DNA of 64,000 nt from Steromphala cineraria (lineage: Eukaryota > Mollusca > Gastropoda > Trochida > Trochidae), in assembly GCA_916613615.1 (NCBI GenBank), contig OU744726.1, positions 21,889,515-21,953,514 of the forward strand. Reading direction: 5' to 3'. Position numbers and translations under genes: made by a program. Shown here piece by piece: positions 47,521 through 59,521 of this stretch (within the stretch, counting starts at the first letter, position 1; each line of letters begins with the position of its first letter). Under the pieces are notes generated by a model. The model saw only the letters and a program-made list of their open reading frames with translations, made no database searches and was not told where the DNA came from.

Positions 47521-48197
47521 TTCTGTGTTTATCATTCACTTTTTATTGGCGACGAGAACACAAGTTGATTCACTGCCAGTTCAAAGGCAATATTCTACGT
47601 AACACTAAAATGAAATGAAACGAAAGGACACATATGCACTTATTTTGATCATGTATTACTCTTTTGGTGAGACAATAGTTGTTATATAAAATTCATATCA
47701 CATATCACATATCACATATCATGTGTTTTATCTGTATAGTTTCATAGAAACACGTGGTTCTGATGACACTGAAGCGGGTTATCCCAAGGAAATCGGATTC
47801 GATTGGGATGGAATAGTTTACAAATTTACCAAATTTACACACTTTGAAGTATGTCCTGCGTTTTGTCTTTAAACTCTTCCTATTTTGAGACAAACCCTCG
47901 CTATCACTACGGAAATAAAATTTATATACTCGTTTCAGATTTCATAAAACACACTTCCAATGATTAATAGTTATCTTATGACTTCAAGGGTGATATTATG
48001 CTCTGTCAAAGTAACAATTGTCTCATTTGTCATTGATAAGAATGTTCTCACGTCATCATATACTGCTCGGAAAAATGAACATAAATACGATAGTGAAAAA
48101 CAACGTTTTATCGCACAATGAACAGATTTGTCTATTCGACCAAAGACGGAAAACTGTCATATCGTAACCTCTTGGTAATATCACTATATACACCATC

Positions 48198-48533
48198 CAA
48201 TTCCCACAGGGGCAGATGAAGTCATGAGATGTTGAAACGGTCTCTGTTCTATTACGCCGACTTTGTGGGATAGAATACAATCAAAGTTAGTTTTGCATTC
48301 AGTGACGCTGTTCTAAAATCATTATTTTGGCTACTGAATCATGGCAAAAGCATTGTGATATGAACCACTATTTAAATGCGAGAAAAGTTGTCATTTGATA
48401 AAGAAATTCAAATGGATTGTGGTGCCTTTTTTTTCCGAAAGAGAAAACTGCCGGAAGCCACGGATTACGGCGAGTTAGAACAGAGGCTGTATCAACATTT
48501 CATGACTTGATCTGCCTTTGTGAGGAGAGAATG
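48198..48533. mobile_element. MITE family C copy 2
   Basis: TTCCCACAGGGGCAGATGAA on the left and TGACTTGATCTGCCTTTGTG on the right. The interior shares AATCATGGCAAAAGCATTGTG with copy 3. The flanking duplication is no longer clear. Confidence 0.75.
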
Positions 48534-48823
48534 ACAACATCCTTGGCTGTGAAAAAAGGTGGCGAAGAGATGTCAACAAATGATATTGTTTTCATATCTA
48601 CCACCATAGCCTGAACTTGACGAAGTGGTCGTATTCTTCATTTCCGAAACCTCTAGTTTTCTTTGACAGGGGATGCTTAAACTCTTATCCAAATAAAAAT
48701 CACAACATCTTGACTTAGAAGAAGACAGACTGACAAAGGACTATATTAAATGATAGTTGATCTGGTTATTGAGGCTGTTTGGCCTTAGGGCTAATATGGA
48801 TTTGCGACCCGAGTTTGCAGTAT

Positions 48824-49251
48824 CACTGTGTATAACCGTACACCGGAACTAGCGAGGTGTACGGCGGAGAAATGTTGCTAGCGAGGAGCCGAAATCGAAT
48901 GTTAGGTAATATTTTACTTCATAACGTTCAAATAATCAACATCATGTGGTAATTTTAGCACACATACTTAGTAAAATGTATGTGCTTGTCATTCTGTATC
49001 CAAGGGGCAGTAACAATGACAGTTGCGAGTAATGCTGTTGTTAGTAAAATATTTGCTATCTCTGACTATGAACAGGATATGACATTAGATAGTTATGTCT
49101 CGGAAAGCTATTGACATGATAATAACATAGAAAAAATTGTTGAAACGGCGTTTATTGCTTTTTAAGTGATCCCGTTTGCCATCACAATCCTCGCTAGCAA
49201 CATTTCTCCGCCGTACACCTCGCTAGTTCCGGTGTACGGTTATACACAGTG
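48824..49251. mobile_element. 428-bp MITE with perfect 64-bp TIRs
   Basis: CACTGTGTATAACCGTACAC, CGGAACTAGCGAGGTGTACG and GCGGAGAAATGTTGCTAGCG at the left (48824-48887) are exactly mirrored at 49188-49251. No coding content. The target duplication is unclear, so its superfamily is unassigned. Confidence 0.9.
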
Positions 49252-49689
49252 AATATGTATGTGCTAAATGCTCCACATTATTGATAGGTATATTATAAAA
49301 GTTTAATCATCTCATGAGATAGACAATTTGAATAATATTTTTGTCTGAGATTCTCGATCATTCTTATATAAATGTTATACCTCTCTCCATTTAAATCAAC
49401 ACAATCATTCTAGACCTTGGTTTAGAAAATATTTTACACACTAGCTCCTTTGTTTTGTTCGAGTATTCATTTTTCATACCAACTCATATTGTCTGTGAAA
49501 TGTGCGTGCCAAGGTGTTCATCAGACAAAGCGGGTGTTCATCATGAACACCCGGGATTGTCATGAACACCTGATAGTGAAACGATGATAATTTGATTTCT
49601 GAAATGTTTTCAAGTTCAAAGTTTGCATATCAAATATACTCACTAAAATTGCAATTTACCAATACAAGACATTTACAAATTTTGCACTC

Positions 49690-49761
49690 AAAGCATGGGT
49701 TCGAACGTGTGACCTCTTGATTTCAAGCCCAGTGACTTATCCATTAGACCACGGAGGCCGG
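49690..49761 (-). repeat. tRNA-Ser-like SINE head or tRNA pseudogene
   Basis: The minus strand reads GCCTCCGTGGTCTAATGGAT (A box), GGGCTTGAAATC (a UGA-like anticodon loop) and CGTTCGAACCC (B box). There is no matching 3' acceptor strand. Confidence 0.55.
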
Positions 49762-50150
49762 TTGAAAATACATGATGTTTTTCATGACCTCATGATTAAA
49801 TTTATTAATAAGAATTAACATCACCGTGAATGATTATTTATATATTTTATAAACTATTTTTAAAAATCATTTGTACCAAATATTTATATTCATATTAAAT
49901 TAAGTTTTTTGTTATTTGTTTTCATATTAATCTATTGTGGCAGCTTTTACGGTCCCGCACGGATTGCACGTGCAGCACGAGAGGCCCATGCCAATGTCAT
50001 CTACATGTACTTGAAATAGACATTGTTTCTCCAATTAGAGTCAATGTTACACCTTTTCATTATATATGATAAAGTTATGCATTTCAGTATTATCAAAACT
50101 GATGTAATGTTGAAAATGAATTAATATAGCATTGAGCTAGTGTGTAAAAT

Positions 50151-50295
50151 AGTTACCGACCTCGACCTCGGGTTCAAGTTAGATGAACCCTCGCGCACGT
50201 GATTCATGAACACCTCGGCCTAACGGCCTCGGCGTTCATGATTCACGTGCGCGAGTGTTCATCTAACTTGAACACCTCGGTCTCAGTCGGTAACT
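50151..50295. repeat. 145-bp near-perfect palindrome
   Basis: AGTTACCGAC..TTCAAGTTAGATGAAC..GCGCACGTGA..CACCTCGGCC is mirrored about a TAAC centre. GGTGTTCAT motifs here also occur at 49513-49575. Confidence 0.85.
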
Positions 50296-50548
50296 ATTAC
50301 ATGTATCTAATATTTCATTCAGAAGAATGTGCCAATTACTCCATACTCAAGATATAGGTTTATGTTGCTATACATAATAGTTAAACTAACAACACAACAC
50401 AATGCCACATACATAACAATCTCTCAACGTATCAATATCGTTTTTGTTATCAGAAGAATTGTAAAGAATATCTAGCATTCGAACTTAAACCTGCCAATCA
50501 AATTAATGGTCTTTATCGCTCTGGTTATGCCTTGTGTATTTATTGATT

Positions 50549-50750
50549 TTACTCGAAAGCCTGAAAGTTAATGCTCTGTCATTTGATATTGGCATTAATT
50601 ATTGATAAGGCCTGTATGTGAGTTCGCACATGCGTGGATATAATGGCGCAATGGGACATTGGAAGTGTTTTGCAATTAATTCTCATCAGTATATATGCGT
50701 CGCTTAGATCGGTAGAGACCTTGGAAAAATTCTCCCGAGCTTCTAAGTCT
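50549..50750 (+). promoter_or_regulatory. GT31 gene promoter and untranslated first exon
   Basis: Contains the same conserved block as 44905-45101, then ATCAGTATATATGCGTCGCT and TCTAAGTCT|GTGAGT. The donor pairs with the acceptor at 51442-51443, giving a ~690-base intron. The leader holds a short upstream frame, ATGCGTCGCTTAGATCGGTAG (six codons). The start site is inferred from conservation, not proven. Confidence 0.6.
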
Positions 50751-51451
50751 GTGAGTACATAACTTTTGTTTGGTTTTTAAATCCATTCTTTTGAAAATTT
50801 GGTTCATATTTGCACAATTCTAATTCTAAATCTGGTCGATGTTCAACCAATAGTAGGATTTATGTCCCTGGTCGGTATCATTATCGATAATCGATAAGTG
50901 AGTGGAGGGAACTGATATGTGATTGATTTTACAGTCAGACTAGGTCTCCCGCAAGGATAAGCATTTACACATGAATGAAATGGTGTATATTTTGAAAATG
51001 TGGCCTAGTTACTGATCAAGGTGAGCCGAATGACATGGCAACTAAATATCTAAAAGAGCTTATCGCAATGCCCCAATTACCAATATAATGAAACTTCAAG
51101 TAATGGCAAACAAATGGTGTTCGTTCCTTATTCCTCAGTATCGGTGGGTCTCCTGCTAGTGGTTTTCAATAATACAACAAAGAAATACAATTAAAATCAA
51201 ATGTTGTAGAAATATACAGACTACTGGACATTGTGTCCAATACTTTTGTATGAACATATATCATCGTTTGATGAGTATAACCTTTGGAATGTGACTCGTT
51301 CAACGCTGTTAGTTTTTGAATACCACCTAGCGTGTTTGGAAATCAGTGACTTAATGTTGTGGATGGATAACCAGTAAATGTTGAATTGAACACGATACAT
51401 TTTCATATGACATATATGAGTTAAAATTACGTTCTTTTTCCAGGTGTGTAC

Positions 51452-52534
51452 ATGAGAATGAAGATCAGGCCTCGACAAGGAATGTCACAGAGGTATCTCG
51501 TCAGTCTCACACTGTTTCTTATCTGGATAATCTACGCAGTCGATAAGCTGTCCGAATCCTACGAATCCAATATTGTTACGAAACAAGTCTTCCATTCCAA
51601 AACCATTGCACGGAAAATCAAGACAAAGCGCCTGCTCTACGAGGAACATCTGAGGAACATTGCCAAGTTGATCGTTGAATGGTTCACTGTTACTAAGGAG
51701 CATGACATGGACAAGCTGTTGAACAAACACAATTACATTTACATGCTCAACTCCAATTTGTGTGAAAATACCGATTTAGATGTGTTGATAGTTATACACA
51801 GCGATCCGGCTAATTATGCACAAAGAAACATTATTCGGGAGACTAGCTGTTCATTGAATGGGATTGTTAATATGAAATATGCTTGCATCTTTATGCTCGG
51901 GGAAAGATACGACGAGCGCTTACAGACACGTTTAGCACAAGAGGCTTTAACTCATAGGGATATTGTTCAAGGAAATTTTTTGGACACATACCATAATTTG
52001 ACTTTCAAACACGTCATGGCGCTTCACTGGATTACGTCACGGTGTAGTGATGTCAATACGATTGTCAAAATTGATGACGATGTGTTCGTTGATGTTTTCA
52101 AGTTGGCAGGCTTTGCGACAGAAACTGGACATTTTAATAACACATTTTATTGCCCGGTTCTTCGGTTTGTAAGACCGAAACGTTATGATGGAAAGTGGGT
52201 GACGCATCCAAAGGAATACCCTTTTAAGTTTTTTCCTCATTATTGTGCTGGTATGTCGTACATAATATCAGCGGATTCAGCCAAAAGATTGAGTGAAGCG
52301 TCCAAAAATATAGGTTTCTATTGGATAGACGATGTATACGTGACAGGTATCCTTGCGCTGAAGGCAGGAATTGGACATAAACAGTTTGCAGCACAGGATG
52401 GTGCCGTCAATGCTTTGTTCCTTGCGAACGAGTCAAATGTTCATATAGATGATGGGATGTTCTTCCATAGATTCTCAGAATGGGGCCAACTCTGGAAGGG
52501 CCTCAAGCTGAGATACGGCTTGGAGACTAGTTGA
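51452..52534 (+). CDS. GT31 beta-1,3-glycosyltransferase (B3GALT/B3GNT-like)
   Basis: 360 residues in one coding exon after acceptor TTTTTCCAG (51443); ATG at 51452. A short cytoplasmic tail and a membrane anchor (about residues 15-30, YLVSLTLFLIWIIYAV) make it a Golgi type II protein. Family motifs: RNIIRETS (about 125), YACIFMLG, DTYHNLTFKHVMALHWI, VKIDDDVFV with the metal-binding DDD (about 208-210), FFPHYCAGMSYIIS and IDDVYVTGI (about 293). It transfers a sugar, usually galactose or N-acetylglucosamine, in beta-1,3 linkage to glycan chains; the exact donor and acceptor cannot be read. Length is normal for the family. The first M of RETS replaces the usual RxTW tryptophan. The gene is intact and sits at the end of a duplicated tract with a dead 3' remnant. 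Confidence 0.9.
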   Translation: MRMKIRPRQGMSQRYLVSLTLFLIWIIYAVDKLSESYESNIVTKQVFHSKTIARKIKTKRLLYEEHLRNIAKLIVEWFTVTKEHDMDKLLNKHNYIYMLNSNLCENTDLDVLIVIHSDPANYAQRNIIRETSCSLNGIVNMKYACIFMLGERYDERLQTRLAQEALTHRDIVQGNFLDTYHNLTFKHVMALHWITSRCSDVNTIVKIDDDVFVDVFKLAGFATETGHFNNTFYCPVLRFVRPKRYDGKWVTHPKEYPFKFFPHYCAGMSYIISADSAKRLSEASKNIGFYWIDDVYVTGILALKAGIGHKQFAAQDGAVNALFLANESNVHIDDGMFFHRFSEWGQLWKGLKLRYGLETS

Positions 52535-52915
52535 CGTTAATTACTTCTTCAGCAGTCACATCATTATCATAATTGTCGTCGCCGTCGTCAGTAGTTCAAA
52601 TGTATTATCGTCATTGTCATCGTCTTCATCAACAACAACACCATCAACAAAAGAACCAATATCGTCAAATCCATCGTCATCATCATCCTCGTCATCATCT
52701 TCATCATCATGATCATCGTCGTCGTCGTCGTCGTCATTATCACCTGCATCATAGTCGGCGACTTCGTCGTAACATTGACACTTCCATCCATAATACCCAA
52801 AGAACTGCTCAATGACAATCTACATCTGCGTATCTCAAGTTTGTGTACTTGCCAGTGATTATAATTGCAAATATCATGTTATTTGGGTTTTGTTTGGATG
52901 TCAATAAAAAAACAG
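52535..52915 (+). other. GT31 3' untranslated region
   Basis: CAT/CGT triplet-rich sequence at 52560-52760, then AATAAA at 52903-52908 as the likely polyadenylation signal. Confidence 0.6.
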
Positions 52916-53825
52916 TACCAATGAAATCAACGATTGTCCATGTGTTTAAAGACAATTTTCAAACCATGTTGTTGAATTGTCTGGTCACTGGCATACTTTC
53001 AAAGCCTGGCAGGGTGAAATAGACAGATGGGGTTGTATTTTTTAAGTTTCTTTAGTTTCCATTTAAATGTTAAATATTGACTCCTTCAGAAAATAATCAG
53101 CATCATTAAATTGATTAAGTGCAAAGGAACAAATATGCATTATGCCGAATCTCTAATGAAAGATTTTATAGAGAAAAAAGTGTTTTCAAAATTTCGACCC
53201 TGGTCACTTCAATGTCGTGCCCAAAATCTAAGGGTGAACTGTTTGGTTTGACGTAAGAATATGTTCCTGTTCCTTTGTGGTCGATTGCAACAGATGAAAA
53301 TATGATTGTAAGAACATACCGGTGACAATTATGGTTATGATTTTATTCACTTTTACCATTATATAAGTAATTATTAATTGTTTGTGTCAATTGTAATGAA
53401 AGTCGAACCTGAATGTGGCATTATACCAGCATGATGGTTCTTGAAAGGTTTTAAAAGACGTTGGTCTGAATGGCACGATGTGCTTGTTCAATTCAATTTG
53501 CAACTCGAATATGATGACAGAATGTATTCTGTGTTAACAAAAGCTGATGTTAGGGGACTTTTGGCATTTGGACGCATTTAACCTAAATTTGAGTGAAATC
53601 ATTGAGGAAGTCGTTACGCTTCAACATCAACACATGTCAGTGTTAATAAATGATTTTCAAATTTGTATTCTATTGTGTTGGATTCAGTTCTTAACTAAGA
53701 GTTGCAACGTTACTGTATTGCGTGATTGTGTTAAAGTTCATTTGATCTGCTTAAATTGTGTAAAATTTAGACATGCAATTCCTTAAAAGGTTTGTTTGAT
53801 GATGAAAAGCCTTGAACTACCAATG
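52916..53825. other. Gene-free stretch
   Basis: Short frames only. Nothing recognised. Confidence 0.4.
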
Positions 53826-53831
53826 ATACTT

Positions 53832-53926
<95 letters not shown>

Positions 53927-53927
53927 T
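53826..53927. repeat. (TTTA)n microsatellite
   Basis: About 25 TTTA/ATTT tetramers. Confidence 0.97.
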
Positions 53928-55680
53928 CCAATGTCAAACTTGTTTATGTATGTTAACTATATACATATATGTCGTGTTACAAATTTATGTACTAAAGTGT
54001 TATGTATATTTGACAAATACATTTCAACAGATAGATGATATATATTTCAAACAAATCATATTGTGCATGTGTTTATAACGATGTGCATAAAATGATATAT
54101 TTGAAATGATTCTTTTTGTAAATCTATTTTTTTTTACATTTTTTAATCGATTACTAAAAGCCAGTTTGGAATCTTATTATATCCCCCAACAAAAACTACT
54201 TTGGCTTTTTTGCTAAATAATATGTACATGTACATGAACGTTTAGTTTTTACTTGAATAAATTTTCAAATAACAATCTGACTTATTTCTTATTGTGCTTT
54301 ACGATCGAGGTGTTATTACGAAGAGACATTTCTGGAGAGGACATATTAAACAGGCATGATAAATATATTTATTCATATTGTTCTGGGTACCAAAAAGGTC
54401 AAACAGTTTTTAATAACATAAGAAAAGCAGCCCTTTTTGGATAAAATCGACTTTGTTGTATGGGAAGAAGTTAACTGCTTCAAATGGTCGTGATTTTTAT
54501 AAAAGAAGTTATACCAGTCTGAGTGAAATAGACCTAGTTCCAAGGAATATCATTTTCAAAATATAACCGGTGGAGAGGAAACCTACCGACAGTTTCTCGA
54601 TAGAGTTAACTTTAAGTTTAAGCTTTAAATCCGCGGAACTAAAGGTCGTATACATTCTGTATACATTTCGTGGAGTTGATAATGTTTAATCAAGATGGTC
54701 TTAAAACTCGATAATGCTATGATGTTTATTAAAAGTGTTCCTTACTTCTTCCATTTTTACCAAGTAGTTATTTAAACTCCTGGGTACTGTTCGACAATAT
54801 GTTCACCTAGATAAAAACTTGAATTAGCTACCCACAATTGGTATGAAGGATGTGTACCTTAAGCCATTTTGTTAGTTGTTGGAGTCACTTATACTGATAC
54901 TCTCGATGTTGTCATTTGACCGAGAAATACCGAGTTTTGTTGAAAAAATATCATTTTAAAGCTATTCGAGTTAACACAGGGCACTGTGGCGGCGTGAAGT
55001 CACAAAGCAGCAAGAAGGAAGCAAGGGGTTGATATCACTTATTTGTAAACTGGCCTAGTGACCGCAGTGTGCATATATAAAGACCATTTAAAATTTTCCT
55101 TTAAAAATTATCATTTATTTTATATGTCACTTGGAATGAATAATTGAGATGTTTTGAATTTATTACACAACATATGGCATTTAGGTTCGTATGGACGCAA
55201 AACATATCCCCGACATTTTGTAGTGTCTCTTGATATCCTCTACTACGTACCACAATGTGTGTCTAGATCTTAACAATTCAAATACCTATTGATTTGTCAG
55301 GGTTGTAGAATGACAGAAGTTGATATATGGCATATCAGGTGGCGGGATGATCGGGTACTCCTACATTATCATCTCGATTTTCACTTCAGTTTTAATGTAT
55401 TCCTTTGTCACTCTTTGTTCTCCACAAATGCCGACTGCGTGTGAGTGTTTTACTTATTGATCTGTAGTTTGGTCTGAGTGTTTTAAAACTGGGCGCTGTT
55501 CCACTTTACGATCCTTGATACGAAGTACTAAGTTACAAAAAAAGGAACGGTCTTTGCTAATATTTTCCTCTGTTCCGCAATTCTAGACCAGATGCCGTTC
55601 TTCTGACCTACCTGTGATAAGATTAGTTTAGCAAGTTAAAATCATTTAGAATTAAATTAACTCATGTTCTATTTATTATC
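53928..55680. other. Gene-free stretch
   Basis: AT-rich, no recognised gene or element. Confidence 0.4.
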
Positions 55681-55689
55681 ACAATTATA

Positions 55690-55860
55690 GTCCATTTATA
55701 TAGCGCTTAGTGACATATTGCCTCTGGTCAACGAGTACAGAACACTCCCTAAGGAGAATACAACCATTCGCCTGTCAGGCGCTCGAGGTTCAAATACCAT
55801 CGTATCATACCAGGTACCCATTTACTGCTGGGTGGACAGAAGGCACGCTTCGAACATTTA
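55690..55860 (-). repeat. Truncated SINE-like segment
   Basis: ACCAGGTACCCATTTACTGC-TGGGTGGA is the reverse complement of the CCAGCTGTAAAATGGGTACC-TGG block inside the SINE at 56344. The tRNA head is missing. Confidence 0.5.
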
Positions 55861-56343
55861 CCTATTATAAAACTTATATGACTCGACTGCGATCTTGGCT
55901 AAAATGAGAAATAAAGATCTACCAGACAGTGTATTAGTACACTTTGCTACAAGCAGAATTTGAGACTGATATATATGCTTATAATTTTTAAATGTTGTCA
56001 TCATAGCTGAGCATCCTACGTATATCTTGTTTAAAGTCTCAAACAGAGAACATTTTGAGCAACTTGTTTAAGCTATTCAAGAAAAGTATAAAAGGAAACA
56101 ATCAATCAATACAACAATCACAATTTTTAAAGAAGTACAAGCCAATTGTAACCAAGGCAGTTTTTCACGTCCTTTTGCTCTCAAATTTGATGTTTCAAGC
56201 TAAGCTAATCAGGACATTTGCTTATTTGGCCATATTATTGATGAAAATATATTGATTATTCTTAACAGTTACCTGCAGTGAATAATGGACCTTTAAGATG
56301 GTAGACGTCTTCTGACGATATGGAGCATCTTAAGAGTTGGTTG

Positions 56344-56690
56344 TGCATGTGGAGCACGGTGGTGTAGAGGTTAGCGTGTCTGCCTCTCACCCCAACGACC
56401 CGGGTTCGAATCCCAGTGGAGACACAAAAGATTTGTGACTTGGGTCGAAAGCTGTGTTGTGTCCTTGGGCAAGGCACTTCATCCACATTGCACTCAGTCC
56501 ACCCAGCTGTAAAATGGGTACCTGGTTATACGGGTGTGCTGTCCGAAAGGGACTCTCAGCGCAGGCAAGCAGCTTTGAAAAAGTACAATCCGTCAGGGTA
56601 ATAATGCACATTAGTGAATCGTCGGTGAGCAACTTACAAAGATGGATACTTGACGTTAAACTTATCATTATTATTATTATTATAATTTGA
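56344..56690 (+). repeat. tRNA-derived SINE with conserved core, (ATT)n tail
   Basis: A box (GTGGTGTAGAGGTTAGCG), B box (GGGTTCGAATCCC), then a core with CCTTGGGCAAGGCACTTCAT and GTACCTGGTTATACGGG, ending in (ATT)n at about 56666. The core resembles the shared central domain of widespread animal SINE superfamilies. The element seems near full length. Confidence 0.8.
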
Positions 56691-57387
56691 AATATATAAA
56701 TATTGAAATATTGATTGTTGAAAACTTCCAATCAAAGAATATCAACAACGTTTGAATAAACGTTTATCATTTGATTGAGAACACTTAGAATGAAACAGTC
56801 TTTGATAAACATATATCCGAATCTTCCCGGAATTCTGTCACAGAGTAAGCATTGATGTTTCCTTTATCATATATAGCAGCTTTCAATTCTTGTCTTCAGA
56901 AAACAGTACCGGTTTATTAATTCATGTGCAGGTGTTCCTGCGTTGTTTAACGCCTGTTTTTAAACATTAAATTGTCAACATCTTTGACCCTCCATATATC
57001 AACCGCGAGAACAATTTCTTAAGCGTGTGTCATTAATCTTACATGGGTCTTCTGCAAACTGATTACAAAATGCGACATTTTCCTCTTCCATGCTTCTGTT
57101 GTAGAAAATTAGTTTAGTTCAACCTTTGCGAATTCAAGGAGAATATTTATCAGGTTTGATGGTAATTGGTAATATCCGTCGGCTTTATTATGCCGGGAAT
57201 ACTATCCAGTGTATGATAAAAACGAATAACAGCAACATAACTGTTTTGACTTGTAAGAAACAGGCCTTTGCTATTCCCAAATATGTGCTTTGCTCATCTC
57301 AGATCACTTACAAAATAAGTTCACAGAAAGATTATGTAAAGTATCTAAGTTATTTTCTAAAATACTTATATAAACATTCTTTAATCT
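56691..57387. other. Gene-free stretch
   Basis: No recognised element. A 109-codon frame at 57126-57455 has no domain and runs into the TTAA element. Confidence 0.4.
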
Positions 57388-57391
57388 TTAA

Positions 57392-57747
57392 AGGGGCAGT
57401 AGCACGTTTTTTGATAAATTTATATTTTAAATATTTCACTTATAATTGTAAGTAAATGCTAAATGTATCATATTGACAGCGTCAACAATCTCATTACACA
57501 AGCCAATCAGCCATAGTCAGAGGACAAAGAATGAGGCTTAACATAAAATCCATTGGCGGCCATTTTTGTGTGAACACCTTTAATTCATTTTTGTAAGAGA
57601 AATGAATCGCATGGCTGAACTTTACGTTATATATTTGAATTATTACTGCTTCATTTAGTTTGAATACATTGTCTTTCAATTGGAACCATTTATTTTCATT
57701 TTCCTGACATCACCTTATGTTCCCCCTAAAAACGTGCTACTGCCCCT
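57392..57747. mobile_element. TTAA-flanked MITE, twin A
   Basis: AGGGGCAGTAGCACGTTTTT at the left and AAAAACGTGCTACTGCCCCT at the right. TTAA at 57388-57391 and 57748-57751. Non-coding, 356 bases, piggyBac-type target site. Confidence 0.9.
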
Positions 57748-57751
57748 TTAA

Positions 57752-58110
57752 AGGGGCAGTAACACGTTTTAGGCGGAATATAAGGTGATGTCAGGAAAAT
57801 GAAAATAAATGGTTCCAATTGAAAGACTATGTTTCTAAACTAAATGAAGCAGTTATAAATCATAAATATAATGTAAATATAAAGTACCCATGCGATACCT
57901 TTTTCTTACCCAAAATGAATTAAAGCTGTTCACACAAAATGGCCGCCAATGGATTTTATGTAAATCTTCATACTTTGTCCTCTGACTATGGATGATTGCC
58001 GTGTGTAATGAGATTTTTGACACTATCAAAATAAATTATTTAGCATTAACTTACAATTATAAGTGAAAAATTTAAAATATAAAATTATCAAAAAACGTGC
58101 TACTGCCCCT
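57752..58110. mobile_element. TTAA-flanked MITE, twin B (inverted)
   Basis: The same family inverted relative to twin A and sharing its TTAA at 57748-57751; the right TTAA is at 58111-58114. Together the twins form a ~720-base palindrome with modest divergence, for example GGCGGCCATTTT against AAAATGGCCGCC. Confidence 0.9.
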
Positions 58111-58359
58111 TTAATGTTAATTAATATCTTACCAATTTCTAACCAAAGATTTAAATGTGAAAACAGCATGTTACGTTTTTTTCATCACTGCCGATGATAC
58201 ATCTTTAAAGAAGTCCTCTCCATCACATGACTTAACGGTAAACGTGTCAGTTATTCTTTGTAAACTGCAGTTTAAACTTCATTAGAATGCATTCCGGTCT
58301 GCTGATCTTGCGGTTACTTGACCTTGTATGGTCAAATCAGAAAGGGGTTTTAATATTTC

Positions 58360-58506
58360 AGTGTTAGTAAACCTAGCCTCAACAATACTCTCTACACTCC
58401 CGATATTGAATCTAGTAAAATGTAGTAGCAGGTCGTGTCAACTGATCGTTCGCCGACCCGCTACTACATCTTGCTAGACTGCAATATCGGAGTTAAGCGA
58501 GTTTTA
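58360..58506. mobile_element. MITE, family B copy 3 (internally deleted)
   Basis: AGTAAACCTAGCCTCAACAA at the left. GATATTGAATCTAG is mirrored by CTAGACTGCAATATC. It is about 145 bases and the right terminus is missing. Confidence 0.7.
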
Positions 58507-58612
58507 ATTTTTATACTGTGATTTATTTTTTCAAAATTTGTTTGACAATTTGATAAGGCTGATATCGTGGTAGAGTCAATATCAAGATGATCCTCAATTG
58601 TTTGATTTTCCT

Positions 58613-58957
58613 CATTCTCTCCCCACAGAAGCAGATCCAGTCATGAAACGCTGATACAGCCTCTCTTCACTTTGTTGGATAGAATTGGAGATGCCTGATT
58701 GGAGGCAACATAGTCAGTTGTGCAATCAGCGACTCTGTTCTAAAATCATCATTTTGGCTACTGAATCATGGCAAAAGCATTGTGAAATGAACTACCCTGT
58801 CCATACGTAAAGCGTCGTCATTTGATAAAGAAATTCAAATAGATAATGGTGATATTTTTTTCCGCCAGGGGAAACTACCGGAAGCCGAGGATTTCAGCGT
58901 AATAGAACAGAGGCTCTATCAACATTTCATGACTTGATCTGTCTCTGTGGGGAAAAC
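58613..58957. mobile_element. MITE family C copy 3
   Basis: CATTCTCTCCCCACAGAAGC at the left and TGATCTGTCTCTGTGGGG at the right. The interior CTACTGAATCATGGCAAAAG is shared with copy 2. Confidence 0.85.
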
Positions 58958-59257
58958 TTTATTTATCTAAGAAAAAATCATGCATCATGTATCACAGCAA
59001 GTACTTAGTTTTTGTGCTAGAATGATAGATGGCAAATTACTTATTAATACCACAACATACCTTTACAATTATTATTGAAGAATCACGAGTATCAGGTTCG
59101 CATCGATATTGACGCCATTAATAATTCTCACCTATTATTTTGGCTTCGCATGCTTGATTGTCAATAGTTAGCAATCCCATTCAAATTGCCTTTTTTTTCA
59201 TTTAACAATAAATACATTCCTGGAGACGGAGAAATGAAAGTTATTCCTGATTAACGA
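58958..59257. other. Spacer
   Basis: Nothing recognised. Confidence 0.4.
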
Positions 59258-59431
59258 TAAATAGAGGATATCTGTCTTTTCTTGACTAATACCATGTTTA
59301 TCTCATCGAGTGAGGTAGAAAGGTAATATTTTCACGAGTGGCGCAGCCACGAGTGAAAATATTTAACTTTTCTACCTCACGAGATGAGATTAACATGATA
59401 TTTGTCAAGAATTGACAGATATTCTATTTAT
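59258..59431. repeat. 174-bp palindrome
   Basis: GATATCTGTC..CATGTTTATCTCAT..GAGGTAGAAA..ATTTTCACGAGTGGC is mirrored about a GGCGCAGCC centre. Confidence 0.85.
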
Positions 59432-59521
59432 TATATGATGAAATCCTACTAATTACGTCAAAAAACGGTCAATTTCATGTTGAGCGGCCGCTTGGAAGAG
59501 CCCGTCACCGCGGTAACAGTG

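Larger units (their letters stand above)
45600..50790. repeat. Duplicated unit 2 upstream of the GT31 gene
   Basis: Collinear with unit 1 (see that entry). The 46980-47220 part is itself partly doubled: the ATGAAAGTCAACATG..ACACTCGA(T/C)AGCC phrase occurs twice. MITEs differ between the units. Confidence 0.75.

Noticed and set aside
53796..54038. Hydrophobic open frame that looks like a membrane protein
   Set aside because: It is the (TTTA)n microsatellite read as Leu/Phe/Ile/Tyr.
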